A stretch of DNA of 64,000 bases from Vibrio sp. SNU_ST1 (GCF_030563405.1 NZ_CP130748.1:1860001-1924000); one strand, 5' to 3'. Shown: positions 9,931 to 19,337, counted from the first letter of the stretch. The notes: generated from the letters alone by a model not told the origin. Program-made: numbers and translations.

Positions 9931-9944
9931 ATAGGCTAGCCTAT
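9931..9944. promoter_or_regulatory. 14-bp palindrome upstream of ycjX
   Basis: ATAGGCTAGCCTAT is a perfect palindrome 46-59 bp before the ycjX start. The bases TTAGGCTAG are repeated about 20 bp further upstream. It may be an operator. I cannot assign a regulator. Confidence 0.35.
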
Positions 9945-10033
9945 GTTCTTTCCCTGTTGGGATTGTTTGTATGCTTTTGCTTTTCTTTTGCTAACAGTAG
10001 TGAGTATGCAATACACATTCTTAATGCTAGATG

Positions 10034-10071
10034 AATAAAAGCCCCTGACTACGTTCATAATCAGGGGCTTT
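10034..10071 (-). terminator. Terminator of the 61-aa membrane protein gene
   Basis: An 11-bp stem (AAAGCCCCTGA with TCAGGGGCTTT) and 12-base loop are followed on the minus strand by TTATTC. It lies 26 bases past the stop of the gene ending at 10097. Confidence 0.8.
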
Positions 10072-10096
10072 AGAATTTTTCTGCGATATCCGACTC

Positions 10097-10282
10097 TTAA
10101 TCGTCTTCAATCAACTTGTAGATAACAAACAGTGCAATCTCTGCAATTAGCCAAAGCGCACAAGTAATCGTCACGTATTTATTATCAAAAATGCTGATCC
10201 CTTTCAAGATCAGGTCGTAACCAACAAAAGCACCAATCACCACTGCCAAGATAATCTGTAGGATCTGAATAAAACGAGGCAT
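10097..10282 (-). CDS. Small two-helix membrane protein, 61 aa
   Basis: I do not recognise the family. Two hydrophobic helices (about residues 5-24 and 38-56) are separated by a short loop containing FDNKYVT, with an acidic C terminus (LIEDD). This suggests an inner-membrane hairpin. The start is supported by AGGAG six bases before the ATG, and it has its own terminator. It lies between ycjX and fumarase but about 210 bp from ycjX, so it is probably a separate transcript. Confidence 0.75.
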   Translation of the reverse strand: MPRFIQILQIILAVVIGAFVGYDLILKGISIFDNKYVTITCALWLIAEIALFVIYKLIEDD

Positions 10283-10419
10283 TCCTCTCTCCTATGTTCT
10301 TATATCAAACTATGTGTTTATCACTATATCATTGATAATAAGACAAAAGTGCAAATAATGCTGCACTTTCGTATTTAACTTTCTATGAAAAGTCGTGATT
10401 CAAACGCTGATGCCAATTC

Positions 10420-11940
10420 TTATTTGGCTTTTTCAGCTTCAGCAATTTTTACTTTCCACGTGTCAGGGCCGATCTGGTGCGCGTTCACGCCGTTAGAGTC
10501 AACCGCAACCGTTACTGGCATGTCTTCAACTTCAAATTCGTAAATCGCTTCCATACCGAGATCTTCAAACGCAACAACACGTGCTTTCTTAATTGCTTTT
10601 GCAACAAGATAAGCGGCGCCGCCAACGGCCATTAGGTAAACTGACTTATGTTGTTTGATTGATTCAACGGTTGCAGGGCCACGCTCTGCTTTACCAATCA
10701 TGCCCATAATGCCGGTTTCTTCTAGCATCATGTCGGTGAACTTATCCATACGAGTAGACGTTGTCGGGCCAGCAGGACCTACCGCTTCATCACCCACTGC
10801 ATCAACAGGGCCAACGTAGTAAATGAACTTACCTTTCAGGTCGACACCTTCTGGTAAACCTTCACCACTTTCAAGCATGCCTTGAATACGCTTATGAGCA
10901 GCATCACGACCGGTTAAGATCTTGCCTGATAGAAGAACTGTTTCGCCGGTCTTCCACTCTTGAACGTCTTCTTTAGTAATTTCATCTAGGTTAACACGGC
11001 GTGTATTTGCGCCTGCTTCCCAAGTAATATCTGGCCACTCTTCTAGTTTAGGTGGTGTTAGCTCTGCCGGGCCGCTGCCATCTAGAGTGAAGTGTACGTG
11101 ACGCGTTGCCGCACAGTTCGGGATCAAGCAAACAGGTTTAGATGCTGCGTGCGTTGGTGCTGTTTTGATTTTCACGTCAACCACAGTCGTTAGACCGCCA
11201 AGACCTTGTGCGCCAATACCCAGTTTGTTTACACGGTTGAAGATATCTAAACGAAGCTCTTCTTCTGCGTTCTCTGGGCCTTTGTCGATAAGCTCTTGAA
11301 TATCGATATGCTCCATCAGAGATTCTTTAGCGAGTACCGCGGCTTTCTCCGCCGTACCACCAATACCTATGCCGAGCATGCCCGGTGGACACCAGCCCGC
11401 GCCCATTGTTGGTAGCGTCTTCTCTACCCACTCAGCAATATCATCGGAAGGGTTAAGCATTACCATCTTGGTTTTATTCTCAGAACCGCCGCCTTTTGCC
11501 GCGATTTGAATTTCAACTTGGTTGCCTGGAACCATATTAATGTGAACAACCGCTGGTGTGTTGTCTTTGGTATTAATACGCTTACCTGCAGGGTCCATTA
11601 GGACAGATGCACGCAATGGGTTATCTGGGTTGTTGTAAGCTTGACGAACACCTTCATCAACCATCTCTTGTACTGTTTGATCTGTTTCCCACCTAACATC
11701 CATACCGATGTTCACGAAACAAGTAACAATACCCGTATCCTGACAAATTGGACGGTGGCCTTCCGCAGACATACGCGAGTTGATAAGAATCTGAGCGATC
11801 GCGTCTTTAGCTGCTTGGCTCTCTTCTTTCTCGTACGCTTTTTCTAGGGCTTGGACAAAGTCTAAAGGGTGATAATAAGAAATGTACTGAAGTGCGTCAG
11901 CGACACTGCTGATCACATCTTGCTTACGAATAACCGTCAT
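10420..11940 (-). CDS. fumA: Fumarate hydratase, class I (iron-sulfur)
   Basis: It interconverts fumarate and malate in the TCA cycle, using a [4Fe-4S] cluster. The 506 residues contain the expected cluster cysteine contexts: HRPICQDTG (C66), GAGWCPPGM (C184) and KPVCLIPNC (C271/C276). The alpha and beta domains are fused, as in FumA/FumB. I start at the ATG encoding MTVIRKQDV, preceded by AGAGG. The frame stays open 39 codons further upstream, but that stretch is Lys/Gln-rich and looks untranslated. It is divergent from pabB. As the class I enzyme is oxygen-labile in general, redox control would be natural, but I see no clear site. Confidence 0.95.
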   Translation of the reverse strand: MTVIRKQDVISSVADALQYISYYHPLDFVQALEKAYEKEESQAAKDAIAQILINSRMSAEGHRPICQDTGIVTCFVNIGMDVRWETDQTVQEMVDEGVRQAYNNPDNPLRASVLMDPAGKRINTKDNTPAVVHINMVPGNQVEIQIAAKGGGSENKTKMVMLNPSDDIAEWVEKTLPTMGAGWCPPGMLGIGIGGTAEKAAVLAKESLMEHIDIQELIDKGPENAEEELRLDIFNRVNKLGIGAQGLGGLTTVVDVKIKTAPTHAASKPVCLIPNCAATRHVHFTLDGSGPAELTPPKLEEWPDITWEAGANTRRVNLDEITKEDVQEWKTGETVLLSGKILTGRDAAHKRIQGMLESGEGLPEGVDLKGKFIYYVGPVDAVGDEAVGPAGPTTSTRMDKFTDMMLEETGIMGMIGKAERGPATVESIKQHKSVYLMAVGGAAYLVAKAIKKARVVAFEDLGMEAIYEFEVEDMPVTVAVDSNGVNAHQIGPDTWKVKIAEAEKAK

Positions 11941-12194
11941 TGCATGCCTCTTTATTGTTCTGGTTCCATGTGGGGTCTTGGTTTGACTGTTTTTGTCTAA
12001 CCGGATTAGTTGGCTTAGCTTTTTATTATGTTGAGCTGTATTTAGTTGCTTTAGCAATCGCTTGCATAGCTGTAAACTAAACCACTTGGATTACTCCGTT
12101 CTAATCAAGAACCCATTTTATTTTCAATTTATGATACTCTTGCTTCCTCTCACACGCCATGCAGTGATCGAACTCTTTGTCACAAATTAAACAA

Positions 12195-13601
12195 ATGAAT
12201 AACAACGAATTTCGCTCTATCCAAATCAAGCCGCTTGAATATCAATCAACTTTAGCTAAACAGCTGTTTTCTCATATTGAAAGCGTGCCGTGGGCAATGC
12301 TATTACGGTCGGCCTCAGAAAGCCACGTTGATAGTCGATACGACATTTTAGTTGCTCAACCCATCGCCACCTTCGAGACAATCGGTGTAAAAACAACCAT
12401 TAATGTTAACGAGACGTGCGAAGTTTCAGAGTCAGACCCTTTCGAACTACTCGACCAATATCAGCAGCAATTACTACCCGCAACCAGTGAGCATCCTGAA
12501 CTGCCTTTCATTGGTGGTGCTTTAGGCTATTTTAGCTACGATTTGGGCCGACGAGTGGAAGCTCTTCCCTCTCTTGCTAAGCGTGATATTTCTGCGCCAG
12601 ACATGGCGGTTGGATTGTATGAATGGTCTGTGATTGTTGATCATAAGCTTAAAACTGCGTTCCTTGTTGGGCAAAACATTGATACCCATTGGGATTGGTT
12701 AACTCAACAACAATCGCCAAGCCAACAAGCAGAAAGAGCGGAACAAACAGAACGAGCTCATCAAAAGTTTGGATTAACTACCCCATGGCAATCTAATATG
12801 ACTGAGCAAAGTTATGCCAATAAGTTCGATAGCGTTCAAGAGTACTTATTGTCGGGTGACTGTTATCAGATAAACCTTGCCCAGCGCTTTCGTGCCGATT
12901 ACCAAGGCAGCGAATGGCTCGCTTATGAAAAGTTAGAGCAATACAACTCGGCACCGTTTTCTGGCTTCATCCGTTTGGCCGACTGCGCAATCATCAGTGT
13001 TTCGCCTGAACGATTCTTAGAACTCAATAGTGGCACCATTGAAACAAAACCGATCAAAGGTACACGCCCTCGTTCTGAAGACCCTATGATTGATGATGCC
13101 AATGCTCAAGACTTAACAGCAGCAGAAAAAGATCAGGCAGAAAACTTGATGATCGTCGACCTGCTTCGTAATGATATTGGCCGAGTCGCAAAACCGGGAT
13201 CGGTTCATGTACCAAAGCTCTTCGATATTGAAAGCTTCCCTGCCGTGCACCACTTAGTAAGCACGATACGAGCGGACCTTGATGACCAATATTCTGCAAC
13301 TGACCTTCTGAGAGCTTGTTTCCCTGGAGGATCGATTACCGGTGCACCAAAAATTCGCGCGATGCAGATCATTGAAGAGTTAGAACCACATCGACGTTCA
13401 GCGTACTGCGGCAGTATTGGCTACATCAGCCGAAATGGCAGAATGGACACTAGCATTACTATTCGTACGTTAGTGGCAGAGAACAATACGCTTTATGCAT
13501 GGGCTGGCGGTGGTGTGGTATTCGATAGTGATTGTGCTTCTGAATATCAAGAGACTCTTGATAAGCTAAGCCAAATATTACCAGTGCTGGCTGATAGATA
13601 A
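12195..13601 (+). CDS. pabB: Aminodeoxychorismate synthase component I
   Basis: It converts chorismate with amide nitrogen to 4-amino-4-deoxychorismate for folate synthesis, together with PabA. The 468-residue chorismate-binding enzyme has an N-terminal region (VPWAMLLRSA) and the catalytic C-terminal block with KPIKGTRPR, LMIVDLLRNDIGRV, FPGGSITGAPKIRAM and the terminal AGGGVVFDSD stretch. KPIKGT fits PabB rather than TrpE. The start is uncertain: an in-frame TTG lies 18 bases earlier, and neither has a good ribosome binding site. It is divergent from fumarase and ends in a shared terminator with the following barrel gene. Confidence 0.93.
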   Translation: MNNNEFRSIQIKPLEYQSTLAKQLFSHIESVPWAMLLRSASESHVDSRYDILVAQPIATFETIGVKTTINVNETCEVSESDPFELLDQYQQQLLPATSEHPELPFIGGALGYFSYDLGRRVEALPSLAKRDISAPDMAVGLYEWSVIVDHKLKTAFLVGQNIDTHWDWLTQQQSPSQQAERAEQTERAHQKFGLTTPWQSNMTEQSYANKFDSVQEYLLSGDCYQINLAQRFRADYQGSEWLAYEKLEQYNSAPFSGFIRLADCAIISVSPERFLELNSGTIETKPIKGTRPRSEDPMIDDANAQDLTAAEKDQAENLMIVDLLRNDIGRVAKPGSVHVPKLFDIESFPAVHHLVSTIRADLDDQYSATDLLRACFPGGSITGAPKIRAMQIIEELEPHRRSAYCGSIGYISRNGRMDTSITIRTLVAENNTLYAWAGGGVVFDSDCASEYQETLDKLSQILPVLADR

Positions 13602-13675
13602 CTATAATCTTAGATTTATTAAAACGGGCTATTAAAAACAGCTAAAAAGCCAATGTGGAAAGTTATTGCATATTA

Positions 13676-13711
13676 AAGAAGCTAAGTGAGCTATGACCCA
13701 CTTAGCTTCTT
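13676..13711. terminator. Bidirectional terminator between pabB and a barrel gene
   Basis: A 13-bp perfect stem (AAGAAGCTAAGTG with CACTTAGCTTCTT) and 10-base loop lie between two converging genes. T-rich sequence follows on both sides (TCCTTT on plus, TTAATA on minus). Confidence 0.65.
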
Positions 13712-13724
13712 CCTTTACACTAGC

Positions 13725-14342
13725 TTAGAATGTGTATGTCGTCGCCAAATAGAATGAGCCTAGTGTGTGAACGTTAGATAACTCTTTGTTCTTTTCATCT
13801 TTCACTTTTATATCAGCCGCTTCCCAATCAATACCTGCACGTAATGCTAGAACTGGTACAGCAGGAATTGCGTACTCTACGCCCACCCCCATTTTTATAC
13901 CAGATACGGTTGATGACTTAGTCGCAAAGTATTTATTCTTACCACTGTTTTCAATTTCTGAATTTAAAAAGCTATAACCTAGAAGTGCATAAGGTCGAAG
14001 ACCAATATCGAACGTATAACCAACATTCGCAGCAACGCTAATTGAACTAAAATCTGTTGTGAATGCTTTTGAACTTCCTACTTTTGTTGTAGACGTTCCA
14101 TATTTAGTATATTGCCCTTCGATACCAATAATACGGTTGATCTGATAACCGGCAATGAGTTTATAAGAAGGTGATTCCGTCTCAGTTGTCGTGGTTTTGC
14201 GAGTTATAGCCTTACCAAAACCACCATCATCAAGTTCAGTTGAACCAGCTCCTACTCCGATATAGAAACCATTTGTATCTTTTTGTGCAGCTAACGCAGG
14301 AAAAGAGGTCACTATAGCAAGCACCACAATCAATTTATTCAT
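13725..14342 (-). CDS. Outer-membrane beta-barrel protein, 205 aa
   Basis: A signal peptide (MNKLIVVLAIVTSFPALA) is followed by alternating beta strands. A strand begins with GFYIGVGAGS, and the C-terminal strand ends in aromatic LATTYTF, the usual signal for barrel assembly. Length and pattern fit the small OmpA-like/OMP_b-brl class of eight-stranded barrels. The function is unknown. The gene stands alone between the shared terminator with pabB and a 177-bp AT-rich gap. Confidence 0.82.
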   Translation of the reverse strand: MNKLIVVLAIVTSFPALAAQKDTNGFYIGVGAGSTELDDGGFGKAITRKTTTTETESPSYKLIAGYQINRIIGIEGQYTKYGTSTTKVGSSKAFTTDFSSISVAANVGYTFDIGLRPYALLGYSFLNSEIENSGKNKYFATKSSTVSGIKMGVGVEYAIPAVPVLALRAGIDWEAADIKVKDEKNKELSNVHTLGSFYLATTYTF

Positions 14343-14519
14343 ATCGAATCCTTTTTATAGTTTTTTCAAACCTCCTTAATATAATTAATAAAAGCGACCA
14401 ATAAAGTAAGTGAACGTATAGCATTGTAAGTTCACTTGTTACATTGATAATATACTCAAAACATTAGAGATGAACCAATCACGTCGCATATTCACTCACT
14501 GCAAATGCAATGATATTTA

Positions 14520-16217
14520 TTAGCCCCACTTATTCAGCATTATCACTAAGTCGTTAGCGGTATAGGGTTTACTCAATATATCGTCCATACCAGATTCAAT
14601 ACACAACTCTCGCTCTTCTTTTGTCGTACCAGCGGTTAATGCAATAATTGGTTGGCTATACCCTGAACTTCGCAGTTTCTTCGTCGCTTCAAAACCATCC
14701 ATGACTGGCATCCGGCAATCCATAAACACAATGTCATACTCATTATTCGACGCTAATTCCAACCCTTCTATACCATTACCGGCAATCGCTGGCTCTATTT
14801 CGTATTTACGTAGCATTTGTTGGATGATGATCTGGTTCATCTTAATATCATCAACCACCAGTACTTTAAGCAATGTCAATTCAACCTCAGACTCAAAACC
14901 TTTGGCGACACTATCGCGCTCAGCCAGTGTATCGACAACTTGAAGAGGGAGTGAAATGGTAAATGTCGTACCCGAACCAACAATACTGCTCACCTCAATG
15001 TCTCCATTCATTAACGCAGCTAGCTTGCGACAAATCGCTAAACCAAGCCCTGTCCCTTCGTAATTTCGGCTACTTGAGTTATCCGCCTGTGTAAAAGGCT
15101 CAAACAATGTCTTAATAGCAGATTGAGCAATACCAACACCACTATCCTCAACAGAAAAAATAAATTGGTCGTTAAGCCATTTTATCTCTACGCTCACGTG
15201 ACCTTGATCGGTGAATTTAATTGCATTGCCGATTAAGTTCACGAACAATTGAGTAATACGCTCTAAGTCACCATAGAAGTGACTGGGTACCCCATCGGTT
15301 ACATTGACATCAAACTGGATCTGCTTTTCAATCGCTCGATTGGTAAAGATACTATCAATGGTATTTCTCAAATCTTGGAGTGCAAATGTTTTGGGAATTA
15401 ACTCCAGCATACCCGCATTGATTTTACTGTAATCGAGAAGGTCATTGATGATGGTTCTTAAAAACTCACCGGATTGGCTTAGGTTATTCACTATCTCTCG
15501 TTGAGAACTGTTCAGTTCTGTATTACTGATTAATTCAGCACTACCGAGTAAGCCATTGAGCGGAGTTCTTAACTCATGGTTTATCATTGCAACAAAATCA
15601 CGCGTCGCCCTTTCGGACTCTTCAGCTCGTTTACGTGACTCAATATTCCGGTTGATAGCAAGCTGGTGAGTTAGTGCGCTACAGATAAGGTCGGTGACTA
15701 ACAACAGTTGACTCTGGATAAACTCATGATCTAGATCCAACAATCTAACTTGGACGATTAACGCACCAACGATCACCTTCTCGACCTCAATAGGCACTGT
15801 AAGCAGATTGTCTTGCCAATGAGGTTCTTGAATATCTTGATCTCGCACCTCTACGATTTCATCGCCATAGTCGCAGGTTTTTAACTGAGGAAGTAACTTC
15901 GGAGGCAAAATCAAACGACTGGCTTCAATCAGATAGCTATTACTCACACTCGTCGTCAATTGTGACAGCATGACATCATCTAAATCATTCATAAGAACTG
16001 TGCGACCGAAATCAATGAGTAGGTTGTCAATTTGTTCTTGGAATTCAATACGACGTATATTCGCATTTGAACGCTTTTCTAACTGACGGAGCGCAAGTTC
16101 AAGTTGTTGGTTAGACTCAAACAGTTCGAGACTTTTTTGTTCCAACAAGGCTTCTGCCACTTTTCGCGCAGCAATTTGTCGTTTGAGCTTTTTCTCTAGG
16201 GCTAATGCCAGATCCAT
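14520..16217 (-). CDS. H-NOX-associated hybrid histidine kinase
   Basis: This is a cytoplasmic kinase of 565 residues. An N-terminal coiled coil (about 1-60) and a GAF-like region (about 65-190) precede HisKA with the phospho-acceptor in MINHELRTPL (H214), a HATPase domain (NLIGNAIKF, DSGVGI, GTGLGLAIC) and a C-terminal receiver with phospho-acceptor D500 in FMDCRMP. It lies one base after the H-NOX gene, so the two are co-translated. In related bacteria (Shewanella HnoK, V. harveyi HqsK, V. fischeri HahK) NO-bound H-NOX inhibits such a kinase and changes quorum or biofilm signalling. The same relation is inferred here. No histidine phosphotransfer partner is adjacent. Confidence 0.92.
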   Translation of the reverse strand: MDLALALEKKLKRQIAARKVAEALLEQKSLELFESNQQLELALRQLEKRSNANIRRIEFQEQIDNLLIDFGRTVLMNDLDDVMLSQLTTSVSNSYLIEASRLILPPKLLPQLKTCDYGDEIVEVRDQDIQEPHWQDNLLTVPIEVEKVIVGALIVQVRLLDLDHEFIQSQLLLVTDLICSALTHQLAINRNIESRKRAEESERATRDFVAMINHELRTPLNGLLGSAELISNTELNSSQREIVNNLSQSGEFLRTIINDLLDYSKINAGMLELIPKTFALQDLRNTIDSIFTNRAIEKQIQFDVNVTDGVPSHFYGDLERITQLFVNLIGNAIKFTDQGHVSVEIKWLNDQFIFSVEDSGVGIAQSAIKTLFEPFTQADNSSSRNYEGTGLGLAICRKLAALMNGDIEVSSIVGSGTTFTISLPLQVVDTLAERDSVAKGFESEVELTLLKVLVVDDIKMNQIIIQQMLRKYEIEPAIAGNGIEGLELASNNEYDIVFMDCRMPVMDGFEATKKLRSSGYSQPIIALTAGTTKEERELCIESGMDDILSKPYTANDLVIMLNKWG

Positions 16218-16218
16218 A

Positions 16219-16761
16219 TTACTTTTCTACTTTGAGATTAAACCTAACCACACTTTGGTCATCATTTTGTGGCGTCATTTCTACGGCGATGGTTTCACCA
16301 TGGTAGTCAGCACACCCCTCAATGAGTCCTAAGCAAACATGGGACATGCATCTTGCACTTTTGTAGTCGAATACGAGTTGTACCTCACTTGACGTAATAA
16401 AGCTAAATACCGGTGGCTCTGCATCCGGATAGAGCTTTTTCACTTCGACATGGATATAACGCTCCACATGCTGGATAAATTGAAAGGTGCTATTACTATG
16501 CGTAAGGCTCGCTTTATTAGGCAATGAGGCCAGTAAGTTCTTAAACACCGACTGCCCAAAAACACGTTGTAAGCTTGCGGCATCAATGTCGGTTTTCTTG
16601 CTCAAGTTGATAATCAACCGAACAAGGTCTTTGTGGTCGTAACTTCCGACTGATGTGTAGATCCCTTCATCTTCTGACATCTCTAGAACTTCTTCCAAAA
16701 GCTCTAACCCAAACTTGTCTTCAACAAGCTCTAAAAATTCGGTGAATATGATTCCTTTCAT
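16219..16761 (-). CDS. H-NOX nitric oxide sensor
   Basis: This is a haem NO/O2-binding protein of 180 residues, the normal length. It starts with the family signature MKGIIFTEFLELVE. The predicted proximal haem ligand is H104 (RYIHVEVKKLYP), and the haem-propionate motif YxSxR is Y133-S135-R137 (FDYKSAR). Cysteines C138, C143 and C150 follow, resembling the zinc/redox site described in Vibrio and Shewanella homologues. I see no distal tyrosine suited to O2, which agrees with NO selectivity. It is transcribed with the kinase downstream. A long inverted repeat lies 73-107 bp upstream. Confidence 0.95.
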   Translation of the reverse strand: MKGIIFTEFLELVEDKFGLELLEEVLEMSEDEGIYTSVGSYDHKDLVRLIINLSKKTDIDAASLQRVFGQSVFKNLLASLPNKASLTHSNSTFQFIQHVERYIHVEVKKLYPDAEPPVFSFITSSEVQLVFDYKSARCMSHVCLGLIEGCADYHGETIAVEMTPQNDDQSVVRFNLKVEK

Positions 16762-16833
16762 CTCATACCTTTTCTACTGTTTCTTTTTAGAATGGTCCAC
16801 TAAGTTATTGTTATCAAATTCTTAAACACAAAA

Positions 16834-16868
16834 TATCCATGTCATCACCTAATTTTATGACATGGATA
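16834..16868. promoter_or_regulatory. 12-bp inverted repeat upstream of H-NOX
   Basis: TATCCATGTCAT and ATGACATGGATA are perfectly complementary across an 11-base spacer, with no T run on either side. This may be an operator for the H-NOX/kinase operon or a 5' leader hairpin. I cannot match it securely to NsrR or NorR. Confidence 0.4.
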
Positions 16869-17066
16869 ACGCTTACATGTAGAAGATCGTCTATTAGATG
16901 TAGCAAAATCCGCGGCTTTGAAGAGGTTGCTAACTTCCCAGTCCCTACTTATGTGCAGTGATTGAATAAACTTAAAGGTGAGGAAATAAAGACGAATGCA
17001 AAATTGGTAATCAACACACGGTTATGTCTATACTTAAAATCATAATAATCAATATATTGGCTTGAT

Positions 17067-17666
17067 ATGAATAAAGAAAGCTTCCTTCAACAGTTCCAAC
17101 TTAACCCTACCGTTGGCTATCACCCAGAATCAGTAGAGCGCGTTTCGCACATTAGTCGCGATCAATTGCGTAAAGCGGCAGTCGTGGTTGGTTTAGTAGA
17201 ACGAGAAGATGGTTTACATGTCATTTTTACTAAAAGAGCCGCTCATTTAAAGCATCACCCAGGTCAAGTCAGTTTTCCCGGAGGTAAACACGAACTCTCC
17301 GACCCCTCTATGCAATTTACCGCACTTAGAGAGCTCTACGAAGAGGTCGGAATTCGATCGAATCAAGTTAAAATTGTTGGGCAATTACCCTCTTTGAGTA
17401 CCATTAGTAAATTTTTGGTTACACCAATTGTTGCAATGGTCGATCCTAACTATGAAGCTATCCTCGATGAGAACGAAGTTGCCTCAATTTTTGAGGTTCC
17501 CGCCACCTATGTTTTAGACCAAGCCAAGTTACACAGTCACACTGTCAACTTGAAACAAATCAAGCATCGTGTTTTTGCGATGCCCTTCCAAGAGCACCTA
17601 ATTTGGGGCGTTACGGCTCAAATCATACAATCTCTGCAGCAACACATAGTGCAACCAAATACATAG
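17067..17666 (+). CDS. nudL: CoA pyrophosphatase, Nudix family (NudL/YeaB type)
   Basis: This Nudix hydrolase of 199 residues likely cleaves CoA and its derivatives to 3',5'-ADP and phosphopantetheine. The UPF0035 signature is present (HHPGQVSFPGGKHE, residues 63-76), followed by the core of the Nudix box, RELYEEVGI at 88-96. Length and motif spacing match NudL. It is monocistronic, with an AT-rich upstream region and no terminator visible downstream. Confidence 0.9.
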   Translation: MNKESFLQQFQLNPTVGYHPESVERVSHISRDQLRKAAVVVGLVEREDGLHVIFTKRAAHLKHHPGQVSFPGGKHELSDPSMQFTALRELYEEVGIRSNQVKIVGQLPSLSTISKFLVTPIVAMVDPNYEAILDENEVASIFEVPATYVLDQAKLHSHTVNLKQIKHRVFAMPFQEHLIWGVTAQIIQSLQQHIVQPNT

Positions 17667-17975
17667 CAACTACGTTTTGTTTAATCCTTGTTAACAAATA
17701 CAGCCTTTTCCATGGAACAGATTTATTAATCCAATTTTACGCAAACGTTTCCCTGGTATAATTCTATACAACCCCTCCTTTCGCATTAGTTAAACTAATT
17801 TCACGCATGAACATAAATCACCTGTGGCACGCTATTTTCGTGATCAAAAATCCGTTTTTCGCATATCATGTGACACGCCGTTTCATTACATGATTTAGAT
17901 CTATTTTTTGTAGAAGAAAATTCTGCAGAATTAGCCCCGACTTATTTCCTGTTCCCAAAAAATGAGTAATTTAAC
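17667..17975. other. 309-bp intergenic region upstream of sdaC
   Basis: No gene is seen. It holds a perfect 14-bp palindrome, AATTCTGCAGAATT at 17919-17932, about 44 bp before sdaC. It also holds scattered TGTGA-like half sites (for example ATGTGACACG near 17869), none paired well enough to call CRP. The promoter of sdaC must lie here, but I cannot place it. Confidence 0.4.
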
Positions 17976-19229
17976 ATGAACACAACAACTTCTTCGGCAA
18001 ATGCCGTTACAGATACAAGCAAGTTTAACTATAAAGATTTTACCTGGTGTTTATCACTATTCGGTACAGCAGTTGGTGCTGGTGTACTATTCCTTCCAAT
18101 CAAAGCTGGTGCAGGTGGTTTTTGGCCACTAGTTATCCTAGCTTTAATCGCGGCACCAATGACTTGGTTCGCACACAAATCTCTAGCTCGTTTCGTACTA
18201 TCTTCTAAGAACCCTGAAGCAGATATTACAGACACAGTTGAAGAACACTTCGGTAAGACTGGCGCAAACCTTATTACTTTTGCTTACTTTTTCGCTATCT
18301 ACCCAATCGTTCTTATCTACGGTGTTGGTATCACAAACACAGTTGATTCTTTCCTAGTAAACCAAATGGGCATGGAATCTATTCCTCGTCCTCTTCTTTC
18401 TGGTGCACTTATCCTTGCTATGACAGCAGGTGTTGTATTCGGTAAAGAGCTGATGCTTAAAGCAACTTCAGCAATGGTTTACCCACTAGTGTTCATCCTA
18501 CTAGCACTATCTTTCTACCTAGTTCCTGATTGGAACACTTCAATGATGGAAACAAGCCCAGAATGGTCAGCAATGCCTTCTATTATCTGGCTTGCGATTC
18601 CAATCATCGTGTTCTCTTTCAACCACAGCCCAATCATTTCACAGTTCTCTAAAGAGCAACGTCGTGTATACGGTGAAGACGCAGTTAAGAAAACTGACGC
18701 GATCACTGGCGGCGCAGCAATGATGCTGATGGGTTTTGTAATGTTCTTCGTATTCTCTGTAGTACTTTCTCTTTCTCCAGAGCAACTAGCAACAGCACAA
18801 GCACAGAACATTTCGGTTCTTTCTTACCTAGCTAACGTTCATGAGTCTCCACTTATCTCTTACATGGGTCCTCTTGTAGCGTTCGCAGCAATCACTTCTA
18901 GCTACTTCGGTCACTTCCTAGGTGCTCATGAAGGTCTTGTTGGTCTAATCAAGTCTCGCTCTGGTTCTTCAATCAGCACGATTGAGAAAGCATCACTAGC
19001 GTTCATCGTTGTTACAACTTGGATTGTTGCGGTAGTTAACCCAAGCATCCTAGGTATGATTGAAACAATGGGTGCTCCAATGATTGCAGCTATCCTATTC
19101 CTAATGCCTGTATTCGCGATGCAGAAAGTACCAGCGATGGCTAAGTACAAAACTTCAGCACCTGTGCAGATCTTTACAGCTTTATGTGGTCTAGCGGCGA
19201 TTAGTTCTGTAATCTACGGCGCTCTTTAA
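17976..19229 (+). CDS. sdaC: Serine transporter, HAAAP family (SdaC type)
   Basis: This inner-membrane proton-coupled amino acid permease of 417 residues has about eleven hydrophobic helices. The start of helix 1 reads LFGTAVGAGVLFLPI, the HAAAP substrate/ion site, and a conserved stretch FSFNHSPIISQFS lies near 215. Serine is the likely substrate because sdaA, serine deaminase, follows in the same direction, as in the E. coli sdaC-sdaB unit. Its codons are strongly biased to optimal ones, suggesting high expression. A nested dyad overlaps the stop codon, and an intrinsic terminator separates it from sdaA. Confidence 0.93.
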   Translation: MNTTTSSANAVTDTSKFNYKDFTWCLSLFGTAVGAGVLFLPIKAGAGGFWPLVILALIAAPMTWFAHKSLARFVLSSKNPEADITDTVEEHFGKTGANLITFAYFFAIYPIVLIYGVGITNTVDSFLVNQMGMESIPRPLLSGALILAMTAGVVFGKELMLKATSAMVYPLVFILLALSFYLVPDWNTSMMETSPEWSAMPSIIWLAIPIIVFSFNHSPIISQFSKEQRRVYGEDAVKKTDAITGGAAMMLMGFVMFFVFSVVLSLSPEQLATAQAQNISVLSYLANVHESPLISYMGPLVAFAAITSSYFGHFLGAHEGLVGLIKSRSGSSISTIEKASLAFIVVTTWIVAVVNPSILGMIETMGAPMIAAILFLMPVFAMQKVPAMAKYKTSAPVQIFTALCGLAAISSVIYGAL

Positions 19230-19279
19230 TCTCAAGCGTTTTTTATAAGATGACATTCATCTTATATCGCGAGATTAAA
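19225..19279. repeat. Nested dyad overlapping the sdaC stop
   Basis: An outer 9-bp pair, TTTAATCTC (19225-19233) with GAGATTAAA (19271-19279), encloses an inner 9-bp pair, ATAAGATGA (19245-19253) with TCATCTTAT (19257-19265). The outer arm contains the sdaC stop codon. In RNA it could form a long imperfect stem protecting the sdaC 3' end. Confidence 0.6.
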
Positions 19280-19302
19280 CAAAAAATATAACGATAATAA
19301 AT

Positions 19303-19337
19303 GAGCCTCCCTACTCCCCTTGGGAGGCTCTCTTTTT
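19303..19337 (+). terminator. Terminator between sdaC and sdaA
   Basis: A 9-bp GC-rich perfect stem (GAGCCTCCC with GGGAGGCTC), 10-base loop and TCTTTTT tail end directly at the sdaA ribosome binding site (GAGG at 19338). sdaA must therefore be expressed by read-through or regulated antitermination of this hairpin, unless it has a promoter within it. Confidence 0.85.

Noticed and set aside
17840..17900. CRP site upstream of sdaC
   Set aside because: Only half sites such as ATGTGACACG occur, with no TCACA half at the right spacing.
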